From contig CALADF010000042.1 in NCBI GenBank assembly GCA_937890835.1, forward strand, positions 1-41,056: 41,056 nucleotides of DNA, written 5' to 3'. This DNA comes from an uncultured bacterium (lineage in GTDB: Bacteria > Actinomycetota > Coriobacteriia > Coriobacteriales > Eggerthellaceae). The position numbers were made by a program, and so were the translations under genes. The notes beneath the pieces were generated by a model that saw only the letters and a list, made by a program, of their open reading frames with translations, searched no databases and was not told where the DNA came from. Shown in pieces: positions 1 through 7,013 of this stretch (position 1 is the stretch's first letter; every line of letters starts with the position of its first letter).

Positions 1-22
1 CAGCTGCAGGGGGGTCGGCGGT

Positions 23-55
23 GGCTATCGTGCGCGGGTTGCGCTGCTCGGGTCG
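23..55 (+). repeat. 33-nt direct repeat, copy 1
   Basis: These 33 bases, beginning GGCTATCGTGCGCGGG, are identical to 649-681. In the second copy they encode the last residues (DPSSATRAR, stop) of the CmpB-type protein read on the minus strand. Upstream of copy 1 the same minus frame runs into an arginine string, so this is not the end of an intact paralogue. Confidence 0.9.
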
Positions 56-163
56 CGCCGGCGTCTGCGCCGTCGGTGCTCGGAGCGTCTGATCGGCGTC
101 ACATCCCGCGCGCAGCCGGTGCCGCGGTTCGTTTGATCCCGCGTATCGGAGCTTTTCCACCTT

Positions 164-200
164 AAACCCCTGCATCTTGCTCAAGATGCAGGGGTTTTCT
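164..200. terminator. Intrinsic terminator, probably bidirectional
   Basis: A perfect 15-bp stem (164-178 with 83-97 of the next hundred, i.e. 183-197) surrounds a GCTC tetraloop. It is flanked by an A-run on the left and a T-run on the right, so it could end transcription from either side. It probably serves a gene left of the window on the plus strand. Confidence 0.85.
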
Positions 201-271
201 CTGCATTGCGGGACTTCGTTGCCGCGAGTGCCGATGCTGGCGTAAGGCTTGTGCTCGTTTTTCGGCTCTTC

Positions 272-447
272 GATTCCGATTTTTTGACGAAATGTATCAG
301 CAGACGGGCGCTATCCGGTCGTTGGAGCGGAATTCACGAGCGGTTCGCAAGGAGGGTTCTGTGAAACACCTGGTCAGAAACATGGTGCCGTCAGCGGAAT
401 TAACCTTTAGGGCAAACGTTGATACAAGTCGTTGAAAAACGGGAATC
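272..447 (-). repeat. Dispersed inverted-repeat element, copy 1
   Basis: Two 27-nt ends (272-298 and 421-447) are inverted copies of each other at 21 of 27 positions, with 122 nt between. A second unit of the same build lies at 40749-40939 in the opposite orientation. The two also share an interior stretch around CTGACCAGG (about 358-382 here, complemented). The shared end motif reads GATACAAGTCG then AAAACGGGAATC. It resembles a MITE or a paired palindromic intergenic repeat; no transposase is nearby. Confidence 0.7.
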
Positions 448-648
448 GGTGCGCCTGCTTTCGAGCGCGCGCCCGGGCGCGATCCACGACGGCGCCGTGG
501 CCGCGTGCCGTGGGTGCATGGCGGGCGTACGCTGTTGCGATCGGTGCGGGGCGCGGTTGGGCGCGCGGTGACGCGGGTGCGCGCCCTGGCGCCGCTGCGA
601 TCGCCGTGCTCGCCGACCCCGCCGCAGCCGCAGCGCGGGCGCAGCTGC

Positions 649-681
649 GGCTATCGTGCGCGGGTTGCGCTGCTCGGGTCG
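649..681 (+). repeat. 33-nt direct repeat, copy 2
   Basis: Identical to 23-55. It covers the stop codon and last ten codons of the minus-strand CmpB-type gene, so the C-terminus of that protein lies inside a duplicated segment. Confidence 0.9.
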
Positions 682-1970
682 ATCGACATGCTTTGGAACC
701 GATCGGCCATGTACGTGTTGTCGAAGTGGTCGGCGCAAAAGACGGCCATGGCGTTATCGGCGGGCATTCCCGCGAGCCTTCCGTACCAGCAGTCGAGCGT
801 GATCAGCGTCATGGCCCCGTCGAACAGCATCAGCACGGCGCAGACCAACGTCACGGAGTAGCGCCACTTCCAGGGAATGAGGTTGACCACGTTGAGCATC
901 ACGGGCAGGATGAGCTTGATCCAGACGACGCCGAGCGCGCCCCACATGCACATGAACTGGAAGTTCGTGCGTCCGCCGATGCTGAGGAACGTGCCGGTGT
1001 AGTCCCAGGCGCAGGCGCCGAACGCGAACTGCAGGAACCAACTGACGAAGTACTCGAACGCTCCGCCGATGACGGCGCTTACGAGGAAGATCACGACGAT
1101 GTTTGACTTATGGAAGCGGTTGAGCGCGATGGTCATCAGCACCGCGCCGAATCCGTAAATCGGCGAGAAAGGCCCCCACAGCATCCCCGCGCGAATTTGG
1201 AAGACGCCGGGGTCGACGACGAGCATATGGTAGACCGTCTCGATGGCGTCGCCCATCACGCACGCGATGACGAAGATCCAGAACAAGTTGAAGAAATCGA
1301 GCGCGATGTAACCTCGCCCCGTTTCGTCGCGTCCGAGCGTTCCCTCTTCAAGCTCTTCGCGCGTCTCCATGTCGCGCAGCTTGCGTTGAAGCTGACGTTC
1401 GTCGGAAAGCGACGGGTCGACGTAGGTGAGCATCGCCACAAGCAGGACGGTGGTCGCCAGGTAGCCCACCAAGTCGTAGGAGACGCCGACCAGCATGAGC
1501 GAGCACAGGCAACCCGCCGCCAGAAGGACGATGATGAACTCGGCGGTTTGCCGTGCGCCGCGCCGCTTGAACAAGACGAGCCTGACGCCGAACACGACGA
1601 AAGCGACGACGATGACGGCGACCAGGGCGACGTTGAGCACGTAGAGGACTTGCGTGATGAGCGAGTTGTGACTCAGCTCGCCGTTGGCGAAGTACAGGCA
1701 CGTGTCCACGAGCATCGCGATGTTCTGAGGCACGAGCGCAAGACCGCCGATGATGCAGAGGATTCCGTATATCTTGAAGCCGAGCGGCGTCCTCGCGCGT
1801 CTCTCTTCTCCATCGCGCCGCGAGGCTGCATCCGCCGTGTCCGCGGTGGGCTGTGCGGCTTCGTCCGCCGGGGTGGCGGCAAGGTGCGCAGCGGCCTCCG
1901 GCGGCTCGGCCTCGCCGCGCGCGTTGCGCCCGTGTTTTCTCGAAAAGCGGATCGAATCTATCGGCGACAT
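651..1970 (-). CDS. CmpB-type (PF06541) multipass membrane protein
   Basis: A 439-residue integral membrane protein. Residues 1-60 are charged and Ala/Glu/Arg-rich, probably cytoplasmic. About four hydrophobic segments follow (residues 63-180), then an acidic stretch, then the conserved domain at about 225-420. That domain carries the hallmarks of the 'putative ABC transporter type IV' family: WGPFSPIYGFG, a WDYTG motif and GGR in the next segment. No ATPase is adjacent, so a transport role is unproven. The ATG at 1970 has AGGAG six bases upstream. It lies 51 nt behind the Cys-rich gene and probably shares a transcript with it and the pantothenate kinase. The last ten codons sit in a direct repeat. 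Confidence 0.75.
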   Translation of the reverse strand: MSPIDSIRFSRKHGRNARGEAEPPEAAAHLAATPADEAAQPTADTADAASRRDGEERRARTPLGFKIYGILCIIGGLALVPQNIAMLVDTCLYFANGELSHNSLITQVLYVLNVALVAVIVVAFVVFGVRLVLFKRRGARQTAEFIIVLLAAGCLCSLMLVGVSYDLVGYLATTVLLVAMLTYVDPSLSDERQLQRKLRDMETREELEEGTLGRDETGRGYIALDFFNLFWIFVIACVMGDAIETVYHMLVVDPGVFQIRAGMLWGPFSPIYGFGAVLMTIALNRFHKSNIVVIFLVSAVIGGAFEYFVSWFLQFAFGACAWDYTGTFLSIGGRTNFQFMCMWGALGVVWIKLILPVMLNVVNLIPWKWRYSVTLVCAVLMLFDGAMTLITLDCWYGRLAGMPADNAMAVFCADHFDNTYMADRFQSMSIDPSSATRAR

Positions 1971-2021
1971 GCGTGCTCCTGGTGTTGTGCTCGGTTCACA
2001 GCGTTCGTCCTAGCATAGTCC

Positions 2022-2315
2022 TCAGCGTGCTTTCCGTGCGAGGCCGGACAGCATTGCGAACTTATCGTTAACGAGCCGGTTGCCGGCGTTGCCCCGATGC
2101 GGGAGCGTGCACCGCGAGCAGTCCTTCACGCCGTTTTCGCTGAAAACAGGCGAGCCTCCGCAATCCTCGCCGAGCGCATAGAGGGGGCAGAAGCAGAACA
2201 GGCAGTTGAACAGGTGCGGCTCGATGCCTTCGTGGCAGGGGAAGTAGGGGCATTCCGTGTTCGCGAAGTGCGGAAGGTCGGGGTCGAGCTCGGCGCTCTT
2301 CTCGGGGTGGGCCAC
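2022..2315 (-). CDS. Cysteine-rich small metal-binding protein (PF04071-like)
   Basis: A 97-residue soluble protein with cysteines in a zinc-finger-like pattern: CPYFPCHEG, then CLFCFCPLY, then CGG and CSRC, with a histidine after the last pair. This matches the 'cysteine-rich small domain' family, thought to bind metal and often found near cobamide genes. The start is GTG at 2315 with AAAGGAG in front. It begins 32 nt after the pantothenate kinase stop, so the two are very likely co-transcribed. Its biochemical role is unknown. Confidence 0.75.
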   Translation of the reverse strand: MAHPEKSAELDPDLPHFANTECPYFPCHEGIEPHLFNCLFCFCPLYALGEDCGGSPVFSENGVKDCSRCTLPHRGNAGNRLVNDKFAMLSGLARKAR

Positions 2316-2347
2316 GGTTTCTCCTTTCGGGTTTCGTCGATGGTTCG

Positions 2348-3229
2348 TCAGCGTTTGTTCTGGAGCGCGAGCGTGCGCAGCCCCGAAAGGGTCAGGTCGC
2401 TCTCCACTTCTACGTCAAGTGACGAAAGCGCGGCTATGCCGCTCGCGCCATGGCCGGTCATGATAATCGGCGTTTGCGTGCCCAGTTCATCCCATATCAT
2501 GGCGACCAGCCCGTCGATGCGGGCAACCTCTCCCATGACGATGCCCGAGCGCACGGCGTCGTCGGTGTTTTTCCCGATGATGCTCTTGGGCGCTTTCATG
2601 GTGATCTGCGTCAACTTGGCTGCCGACTCGGACACGGCGCGGGCGGACACGTCGATGCCGGGCGCTATGACGCCGCCGCAAAAACCGCCCGATTGGTCGA
2701 CCACCTCGATGTTGGTGGTCGTTCCCAGGTCGATGACGAGGGCGGGGGCGATCCGACGCGCCACGACGGCGGCGATGTTGGCGATGCGGTCGGCGCCGAT
2801 GTGCGCGGGGTCGTTGTAGCGCATGGGGATGCCCGTCTTCAACCCGGGTCCTACGACGAGCGTGCGAGTTCCCGTGAAGAAGCGCGCGGCGTTCGACCAC
2901 GTGTCGGTCAGCATGGGCACGACCGACGCCACGATGGCGGTTCCGGGGAGAGAGGCGGTGGCGGAGCCCGCGGCGTCGGCGGCCGTCGCGCCGAAGGTCG
3001 CGCCGCTGCCCGGCGCCGTCGCGATGCCCGCCGCCGCCATGGCGAAGAACGAATGCAGCTCGCGCTTCGCCTCGTCTACGGTGAGCGAGGACGGGGTGCT
3101 GATCGACCAGGTGGCGAAGGGACGCTCCTCGTCGCCGGCGAAAAGGCCGAAGCGGGTTGCGGCGTTTCGCACGTCGATGGCGAGCAGGCCCGCGTTCGCG
3201 TCGGGCGCTGAGGTGCGGTTGTTCTTCAT
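2348..3229 (-). CDS. coaX: Type III pantothenate kinase, divergent
   Basis: CoaX carries out the first step of coenzyme A synthesis, phosphorylating pantothenate with ATP (ASKHA fold). Family marks are PGLKTG, the run YNDPAHIGADR, DLGTTTN, GGVIAPG and the later NTDDAVRSG. Several positions are unusual. The N-terminal phosphate loop, normally D-x-G-N-T, reads DVRNAAT. The late TGG motif reads TGHG. An Ala/Gly-rich insert lies at about residues 65-95. It may therefore be a weak, altered or non-catalytic kinase. The ATG at 3229 has GGGAG at good spacing. It is the first gene of a probable three-gene minus-strand operon. Confidence 0.8.
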   Translation of the reverse strand: MKNNRTSAPDANAGLLAIDVRNAATRFGLFAGDEERPFATWSISTPSSLTVDEAKRELHSFFAMAAAGIATAPGSGATFGATAADAAGSATASLPGTAIVASVVPMLTDTWSNAARFFTGTRTLVVGPGLKTGIPMRYNDPAHIGADRIANIAAVVARRIAPALVIDLGTTTNIEVVDQSGGFCGGVIAPGIDVSARAVSESAAKLTQITMKAPKSIIGKNTDDAVRSGIVMGEVARIDGLVAMIWDELGTQTPIIMTGHGASGIAALSSLDVEVESDLTLSGLRTLALQNKR

Positions 3230-3313
3230 GCGGGGTCTCCCTGAGCGCGGTCGAACGCGCGAATTCGACCGCGGTACTGCAAAACCGGTGAGGTATTTTG
3301 CGCGCGGTGCGAC

Positions 3314-3319
3314 TATACT
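3314..3319 (+). promoter_or_regulatory. Candidate -10 element for the OPT gene
   Basis: TATACT lies 66 nt upstream of the OPT transporter start, in the divergent gap between coaX and that gene. No good -35 is visible at 16-18 nt, so this is tentative. Confidence 0.35.
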
Positions 3320-3384
3320 ACACCCGTCGTAGCGTAACCCGACTTCCCGGATGAGGGGAAGCGGATATACCGAAGGAGACGAAT

Positions 3385-5154
3385 ATGAACATCCCCAAGG
3401 GTCAGCTGACCCTGCGCGGCGCTGTGGTCGGGCTTATCGGCTGCGCCGTCATCACCGCGGCATCGGTTTACACGGCGCTGAAAATGGGCGCTCTTCCCTG
3501 GCCGATAATCTTCGCCGCCATCATCTCTCTTTTCTTTCTTAAAGCGATCGATCGCAAGCGCGGCACCGCCACCCTCAACGAGGCGAACGTCACGCACACC
3601 ATCATGTCCGCCGGCGCCATGGTCGCGGGCGGGCTCGCGTTCACCATCCCCGGCATCTGGATGCTCGGCGCGGGGGAGGTTTCGTGGGGCGAGATGTTCG
3701 CCGTCGCCATCGCGGGCGTCGTGATGGGCCTGGTGTGCACCGCCGCCCTCCGCAGGCACTTCATCGAGGAGGATGACCTCGAGTTCCCCATCGGGCAGGC
3801 GGCGGCGCAGACCCTCATCGCCGGCAACGGCGGCGTCGATGCGGGGGCTGCGGCGAAGCGTGCGGACGAGCCTGCCGACGCGCCTCGGAAGACGGGCGGC
3901 AAGCTGTTCGGCGCCATGGGGGCGGCGGGCGTGTTCTGCGCGCTGCGCGATGCGGTGGGCGTCATCCCCGCGATGATCGCGACGCTGCCCATCCCGGGTG
4001 TCACGTTCGGCATCTACTGCTCGCCGATGCTGCTGGCCGTGGGGTACCTGGTCGGCGTCGGCGCGGTCGTCACCTGGATAGCCGGCGCGGTGTTCGCCAA
4101 CTTCGGTCTCATCGTGGGTGCGTCGAGCTTGGGGCTGTGGGACGTAGCCGCAGGTCAGGGTATCGTGTCGAGTCTCGGCATGGGGCTTATGATGGGCGCC
4201 GGGTTCGGCGTGGTGGCCAAGCTCGTCTACTCGCGTGCGCGTGCGGCGGGGTCGCGCTCCGCTGGCGGGCGGAAGCGGGCGAGGCGCGTCGAGCGCGATG
4301 GCGAGCAGCGCCGTCGGTTCCGCGTGACGGCGGGGCTTGCGGCCTGCGCCGTGGCGGCTTGCGCGCTTATCGTGTGCTTCGCCTTGGGGCTGGGCCCCGT
4401 GCCCGCGGTCATCGTGGTCGCCCTTGCGTGGGTCACCACGGCGATGAGCGCCCAAAGCGTCGGGCAGACGGGCATCGACCCCATGGAGATCTTCGGGCTC
4501 ATCGTTCTTCTGGCGGTGGCCGCTGTGTCGAATGTGCCGCAGGTCCAGCTGTTCTTCGTCGCCGGCGTCGTCTCGGTGGCGTGCGGTTTGGCGGGCGATG
4601 TCATGAACGATTTCAAAGCGGGTCACATCCTGGGAACGGATCCACGCGCGCAGTGGCTGGGTCAGGCCGCAGGCGCCGTTTTGGGCGCCGTGGTGGCCGT
4701 GTCGGTCATGTACGTGCTGGTGGGGGCATACGGCGCAGATGCGTTCGGACCCGGCAAGGAGTTCGTGGCGGCTCAGGCGTCGGTGGTCGCGACCATGATA
4801 GCGGGCATTCCGAGCGCCCCCGCGTTCGCGATCGGCCTTACGGTGGGGTTCGTCCTGCAAATCGCGGGCCTTCCCGCGATGATGCTGGGGCTTGGCGTCT
4901 ACCTTCCGTTCTACATGTCGTTCACGGCGGCGCTCGGCATGGTCGCGAAGCTTATCTACGACGCCATCTGCAAGGCGCGGCATCGCCGCGCGCGCGAGCA
5001 GCTTATCGCGTCGGGGGCGGCGGATGCGCCGAGTCTCGAGCAGATGCGGGCGCGAAGCGACGAGTCCGGCCTGGTGGTGGCGTCGGGTTTGCTCGGCGGC
5101 GAATCGGTCGTGGGCGTCATCATCGCGCTCTCGGTCGTCTTGATGGGAATGTAG
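3385..5154 (+). CDS. OPT/YSL-family oligopeptide transporter
   Basis: A 589-residue protein with about 14 hydrophobic segments, typical of the OPT superfamily of proton-coupled importers of small peptides or metal chelates. Diagnostic features are the N-terminal TLRGAVVGLIGC segment, the acidic-aromatic loop LEFPIGQAAAQTL, and the late GLPAMMLGLGVYLPFYMS segment. Charged cytoplasmic loops lie at about residues 150-175 and 285-315. The ATG at 3385 has AAGGAG six bases ahead. It stands alone, divergent from coaX and convergent with the formate/nitrite channel. The substrate cannot be told from sequence. Confidence 0.88.
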   Translation: MNIPKGQLTLRGAVVGLIGCAVITAASVYTALKMGALPWPIIFAAIISLFFLKAIDRKRGTATLNEANVTHTIMSAGAMVAGGLAFTIPGIWMLGAGEVSWGEMFAVAIAGVVMGLVCTAALRRHFIEEDDLEFPIGQAAAQTLIAGNGGVDAGAAAKRADEPADAPRKTGGKLFGAMGAAGVFCALRDAVGVIPAMIATLPIPGVTFGIYCSPMLLAVGYLVGVGAVVTWIAGAVFANFGLIVGASSLGLWDVAAGQGIVSSLGMGLMMGAGFGVVAKLVYSRARAAGSRSAGGRKRARRVERDGEQRRRFRVTAGLAACAVAACALIVCFALGLGPVPAVIVVALAWVTTAMSAQSVGQTGIDPMEIFGLIVLLAVAAVSNVPQVQLFFVAGVVSVACGLAGDVMNDFKAGHILGTDPRAQWLGQAAGAVLGAVVAVSVMYVLVGAYGADAFGPGKEFVAAQASVVATMIAGIPSAPAFAIGLTVGFVLQIAGLPAMMLGLGVYLPFYMSFTAALGMVAKLIYDAICKARHRRAREQLIASGAADAPSLEQMRARSDESGLVVASGLLGGESVVGVIIALSVVLMGM

Positions 5155-5275
5155 CGCATCGGAGCTCGCCGCCATCGCCTGCGACATCGGCCGAAACGTC
5201 GTCACCCGTTGCGGGTTCGACGCGCGCCGCGCATCGTCGGCGGTCTCTCACATTCGCGAGGTTGATCGTCGGCGA

Positions 5276-6148
5276 TCAGCCGACCTTCTTCGCCCTCCCG
5301 TGGCAGTACCACATGAGGAGCGCGACGACGCAGCCTCCGACGATGTTGCCGAGCGTCACAGGGACGAGGTTCGCTGCGAAGCCGGCGAAGGTCAGCGCGT
5401 CGAGCGATACGCCCGCAGCGCTCGCGGCGGCCGCGTAGGAGGGGTTCGCCGCCGCGAGGATGCCTGCGGGGATGTAGTACATGTTCGCCACGCAGTGCTC
5501 GAAGCCGCTGAGGACGAACGTCATGATGGGGAACCATATGCCCGCTATCTTGCCCATGACGGTTTTCGACGACATGGCGAGCAGCACGGCGATGCAGACG
5601 AGCACGTTGCACATGATTCCGCTGGCGAATGCGGTGAAGGGATCGAGCGAGCTTTTCGTCACGGCGATCTTCATGGTGAGGGCGGCGAGGCCGCCCTCGC
5701 TGTAGCCGAGCTGGCCCGACAGGTTGACGAGGACGACGACGATCATCGCGCCGACGAAGTTGCCGAGGTAGACCACGACCCAGTTCCTCAAAAGCCCCGC
5801 CGCCTTTATGCGCTTGTCGCAGAGGGGGGCGATCATCATGCAGTTGCCGGTGAACAGCTCTGCGCCGAGCAGCACCACCATGATGAGGCCGACCGGGAAG
5901 ATGCATCCCATCACGAGCCTCTGCACGCCGGTTTGGGTGATGTTGTGGGCGGCTATGTTGGCCGCCTCGGCTCCGATGGCTATGAAGGCACCCGCCATCA
6001 GGGCGAGAAGGAACATCTTCGCAAGGGGCAGGCCCGCCTTCCCGGTCATCGCCGCGAGCATCGTCGCGGCCGTTTGCGCGGGGGTGTTGGTCATCGTGAT
6101 CTCCGCCGCTGCGGCCGTTGCGTTTTTGCCCTGTGCCTCGTTTGCCAT
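5276..6148 (-). CDS. Formate/nitrite transporter (FNT) family channel
   Basis: A 290-residue protein with six membrane segments and the FNT signatures: LFTGNCM after segment 2, SGIMCNVLVC near segment 4, and SGFEHCVANM carrying the central pore histidine. FNT pentamers pass formate, nitrite or hydrosulfide. An upstream in-frame ATG at 6244 has no ribosome site and would add an unconserved Arg-rich leader, so I chose the ATG at 6148, which follows AAAGGAG at ideal spacing. It is monocistronic and convergent with the OPT gene. No formate lyase or nitrite reductase lies within the window to settle the substrate. Confidence 0.88.
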   Translation of the reverse strand: MANEAQGKNATAAAAEITMTNTPAQTAATMLAAMTGKAGLPLAKMFLLALMAGAFIAIGAEAANIAAHNITQTGVQRLVMGCIFPVGLIMVVLLGAELFTGNCMMIAPLCDKRIKAAGLLRNWVVVYLGNFVGAMIVVVLVNLSGQLGYSEGGLAALTMKIAVTKSSLDPFTAFASGIMCNVLVCIAVLLAMSSKTVMGKIAGIWFPIMTFVLSGFEHCVANMYYIPAGILAAANPSYAAAASAAGVSLDALTFAGFAANLVPVTLGNIVGGCVVALLMWYCHGRAKKVG

Positions 6149-6738
6149 CCGCTTCTCCTTTGCCGTTTTCGTCTTCCTTGCGCGTTCATGCGGGCTTCGC
6201 GCGAGCACGCAGGTTCGGTTCGTCTTCGCGCACGAGAATCCCATTCGCGTTCAGGGCAGCCTTCCTGCGGAACGCCGCAAGGCGTCCGGTCGACTCGCGG
6301 GGTTCCGTTTGGAATCCCCCCGCCTGATCCGAAGGTGCGCATTCTCGTGCTGCCTGCGTCGACGGCGGTGTTTCTCCGGGTTCTTTCGCCCGCGGCGCGA
6401 ATCGCGCGGCGCGGTGCTTCGAGCGTGGCGTCGGATTTATGGAGCCACGGCAGCAACGTCACCGTATAGGAGATGCCGGCCAAGACCGGGATAATGTCGA
6501 CCTTGGTAGAATGCGGTCGGCGAACGGCTCTCACCAGGTGCTATGCCGAACGGCGTCCTTAGGGGGCTCGGCGGCAAGACCGGGGATCCGAAGGGTGCTG
6601 CGAACCTCACGAAGGATGCGACGCGAAGCGCGCTCGCATGACCGTTCGCAACGCGAGGAGCGCGGGCGCTCGGACGGTGTCTTCGGTGGTTGGCAGGATG
6701 TAAAAACGGCACTTGATCTCGTGAGGGAGTGTTGCGTT
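6149..6738. other. Gene-free region between FNT gene and riboswitch
   Basis: About 590 nt without a credible gene. The short frames in it are Arg/Ser-rich and lack ribosome sites. It must hold the FNT promoter on the minus strand. A GGGGTTCC/GGAATCCCC hairpin at about 6299-6320 and other short GC-rich palindromes are visible. I cannot assign a function to the stretch 6420-6700. Confidence 0.5.
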
Positions 6739-6747
6739 TGATAAAAT
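6739..6747 (+). promoter_or_regulatory. Extended -10 promoter for the cobalamin-uptake locus
   Basis: TGATAAAAT is an extended -10 (TG-N-TANAAT). TTGATC at 6713-6718 is a poorly spaced -35. Transcription from about 6754 would give a leader of about 260 nt containing the riboswitch. Confidence 0.5.
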
Positions 6748-6799
6748 GCTGAACGCTCGAGAAAGAGCAGGGAGTTGAAGGGCGCGGCAAGAGCCGCGA

Positions 6800-6985
6800 C
6801 CACGCAACAGATTGGCAATTGGCCGAAGACGATGCGTCCGATGAAGGGCGCTGATCCCGCTCATGTGCGCGGGATACGAGGGAATGAGGGTGAGAACCCC
6901 TCGCTGTACCAGCAACCGTAAGGTGCCGAACGCGTTGGTTTGGGATGAAACCGCGTTCGACCGAAGTCGGAATACTCGTTCGTCC
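6800..6985 (+). promoter_or_regulatory. Cobalamin riboswitch
   Basis: The conserved core is visible: GGGAATGAGGGTGAGAACCC (6880-6899), a loop region GCTGTACCAGCAACCGTAAG (6903-6922), then a CGAACGCG/CGCGTTCG helix and a B12-box-like AAGTCGGAATACTCG (6964-6978). These correspond to the GGGAA..GGTGAAA..CC and GCAACTGTAAG segments of adenosylcobalamin riboswitches. It precedes a surface protein and an ECF transporter, where B12 would lower expression. The ends are approximate; a covariance-model scan would fix them. Confidence 0.8.
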
Positions 6986-7013
6986 TAAAGCCCTGGATAG
7001 AAAGGCTCTGGAT

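Larger units (their letters stand above)
1..650. other. Gene-free intergenic region
   Basis: No reading frame here has a start with a ribosome site and convincing protein content. The frames across it are arginine/alanine-rich shadows of GC-rich DNA. It holds a direct repeat copy at 23-55, an intrinsic terminator at 164-200 and an inverted-repeat element at 272-447. A possible 24-codon frame, GTG at 361 to TGA at 435, has a good Shine-Dalgarno site (AAGGAGGG) but lies inside the repeat element. The segment 448-648 is very GC-rich and otherwise featureless. Confidence 0.6.

Noticed and set aside
272..447. Invertible promoter (inverton) between the inverted ends
   Set aside because: Arms match at only 21 of 27, there is no invertase gene in the window, and no gene directly downstream to be switched.
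3313..5205. 630-codon minus-strand frame opposite the OPT transporter
   Set aside because: His/Arg/Asp-rich, no ribosome site, no motifs; a shadow of the GC-rich OPT gene. The same holds for long antisense frames at 7416-9542, 24975-26774, 29419-31005, 34996-36297 and 36877-38796.
6945..7013. Longer start for the first DUF4430 protein at ATG 6945
   Set aside because: This ATG lies inside the riboswitch and has no ribosome site; ATG 7014 has one and leads into the signal peptide.
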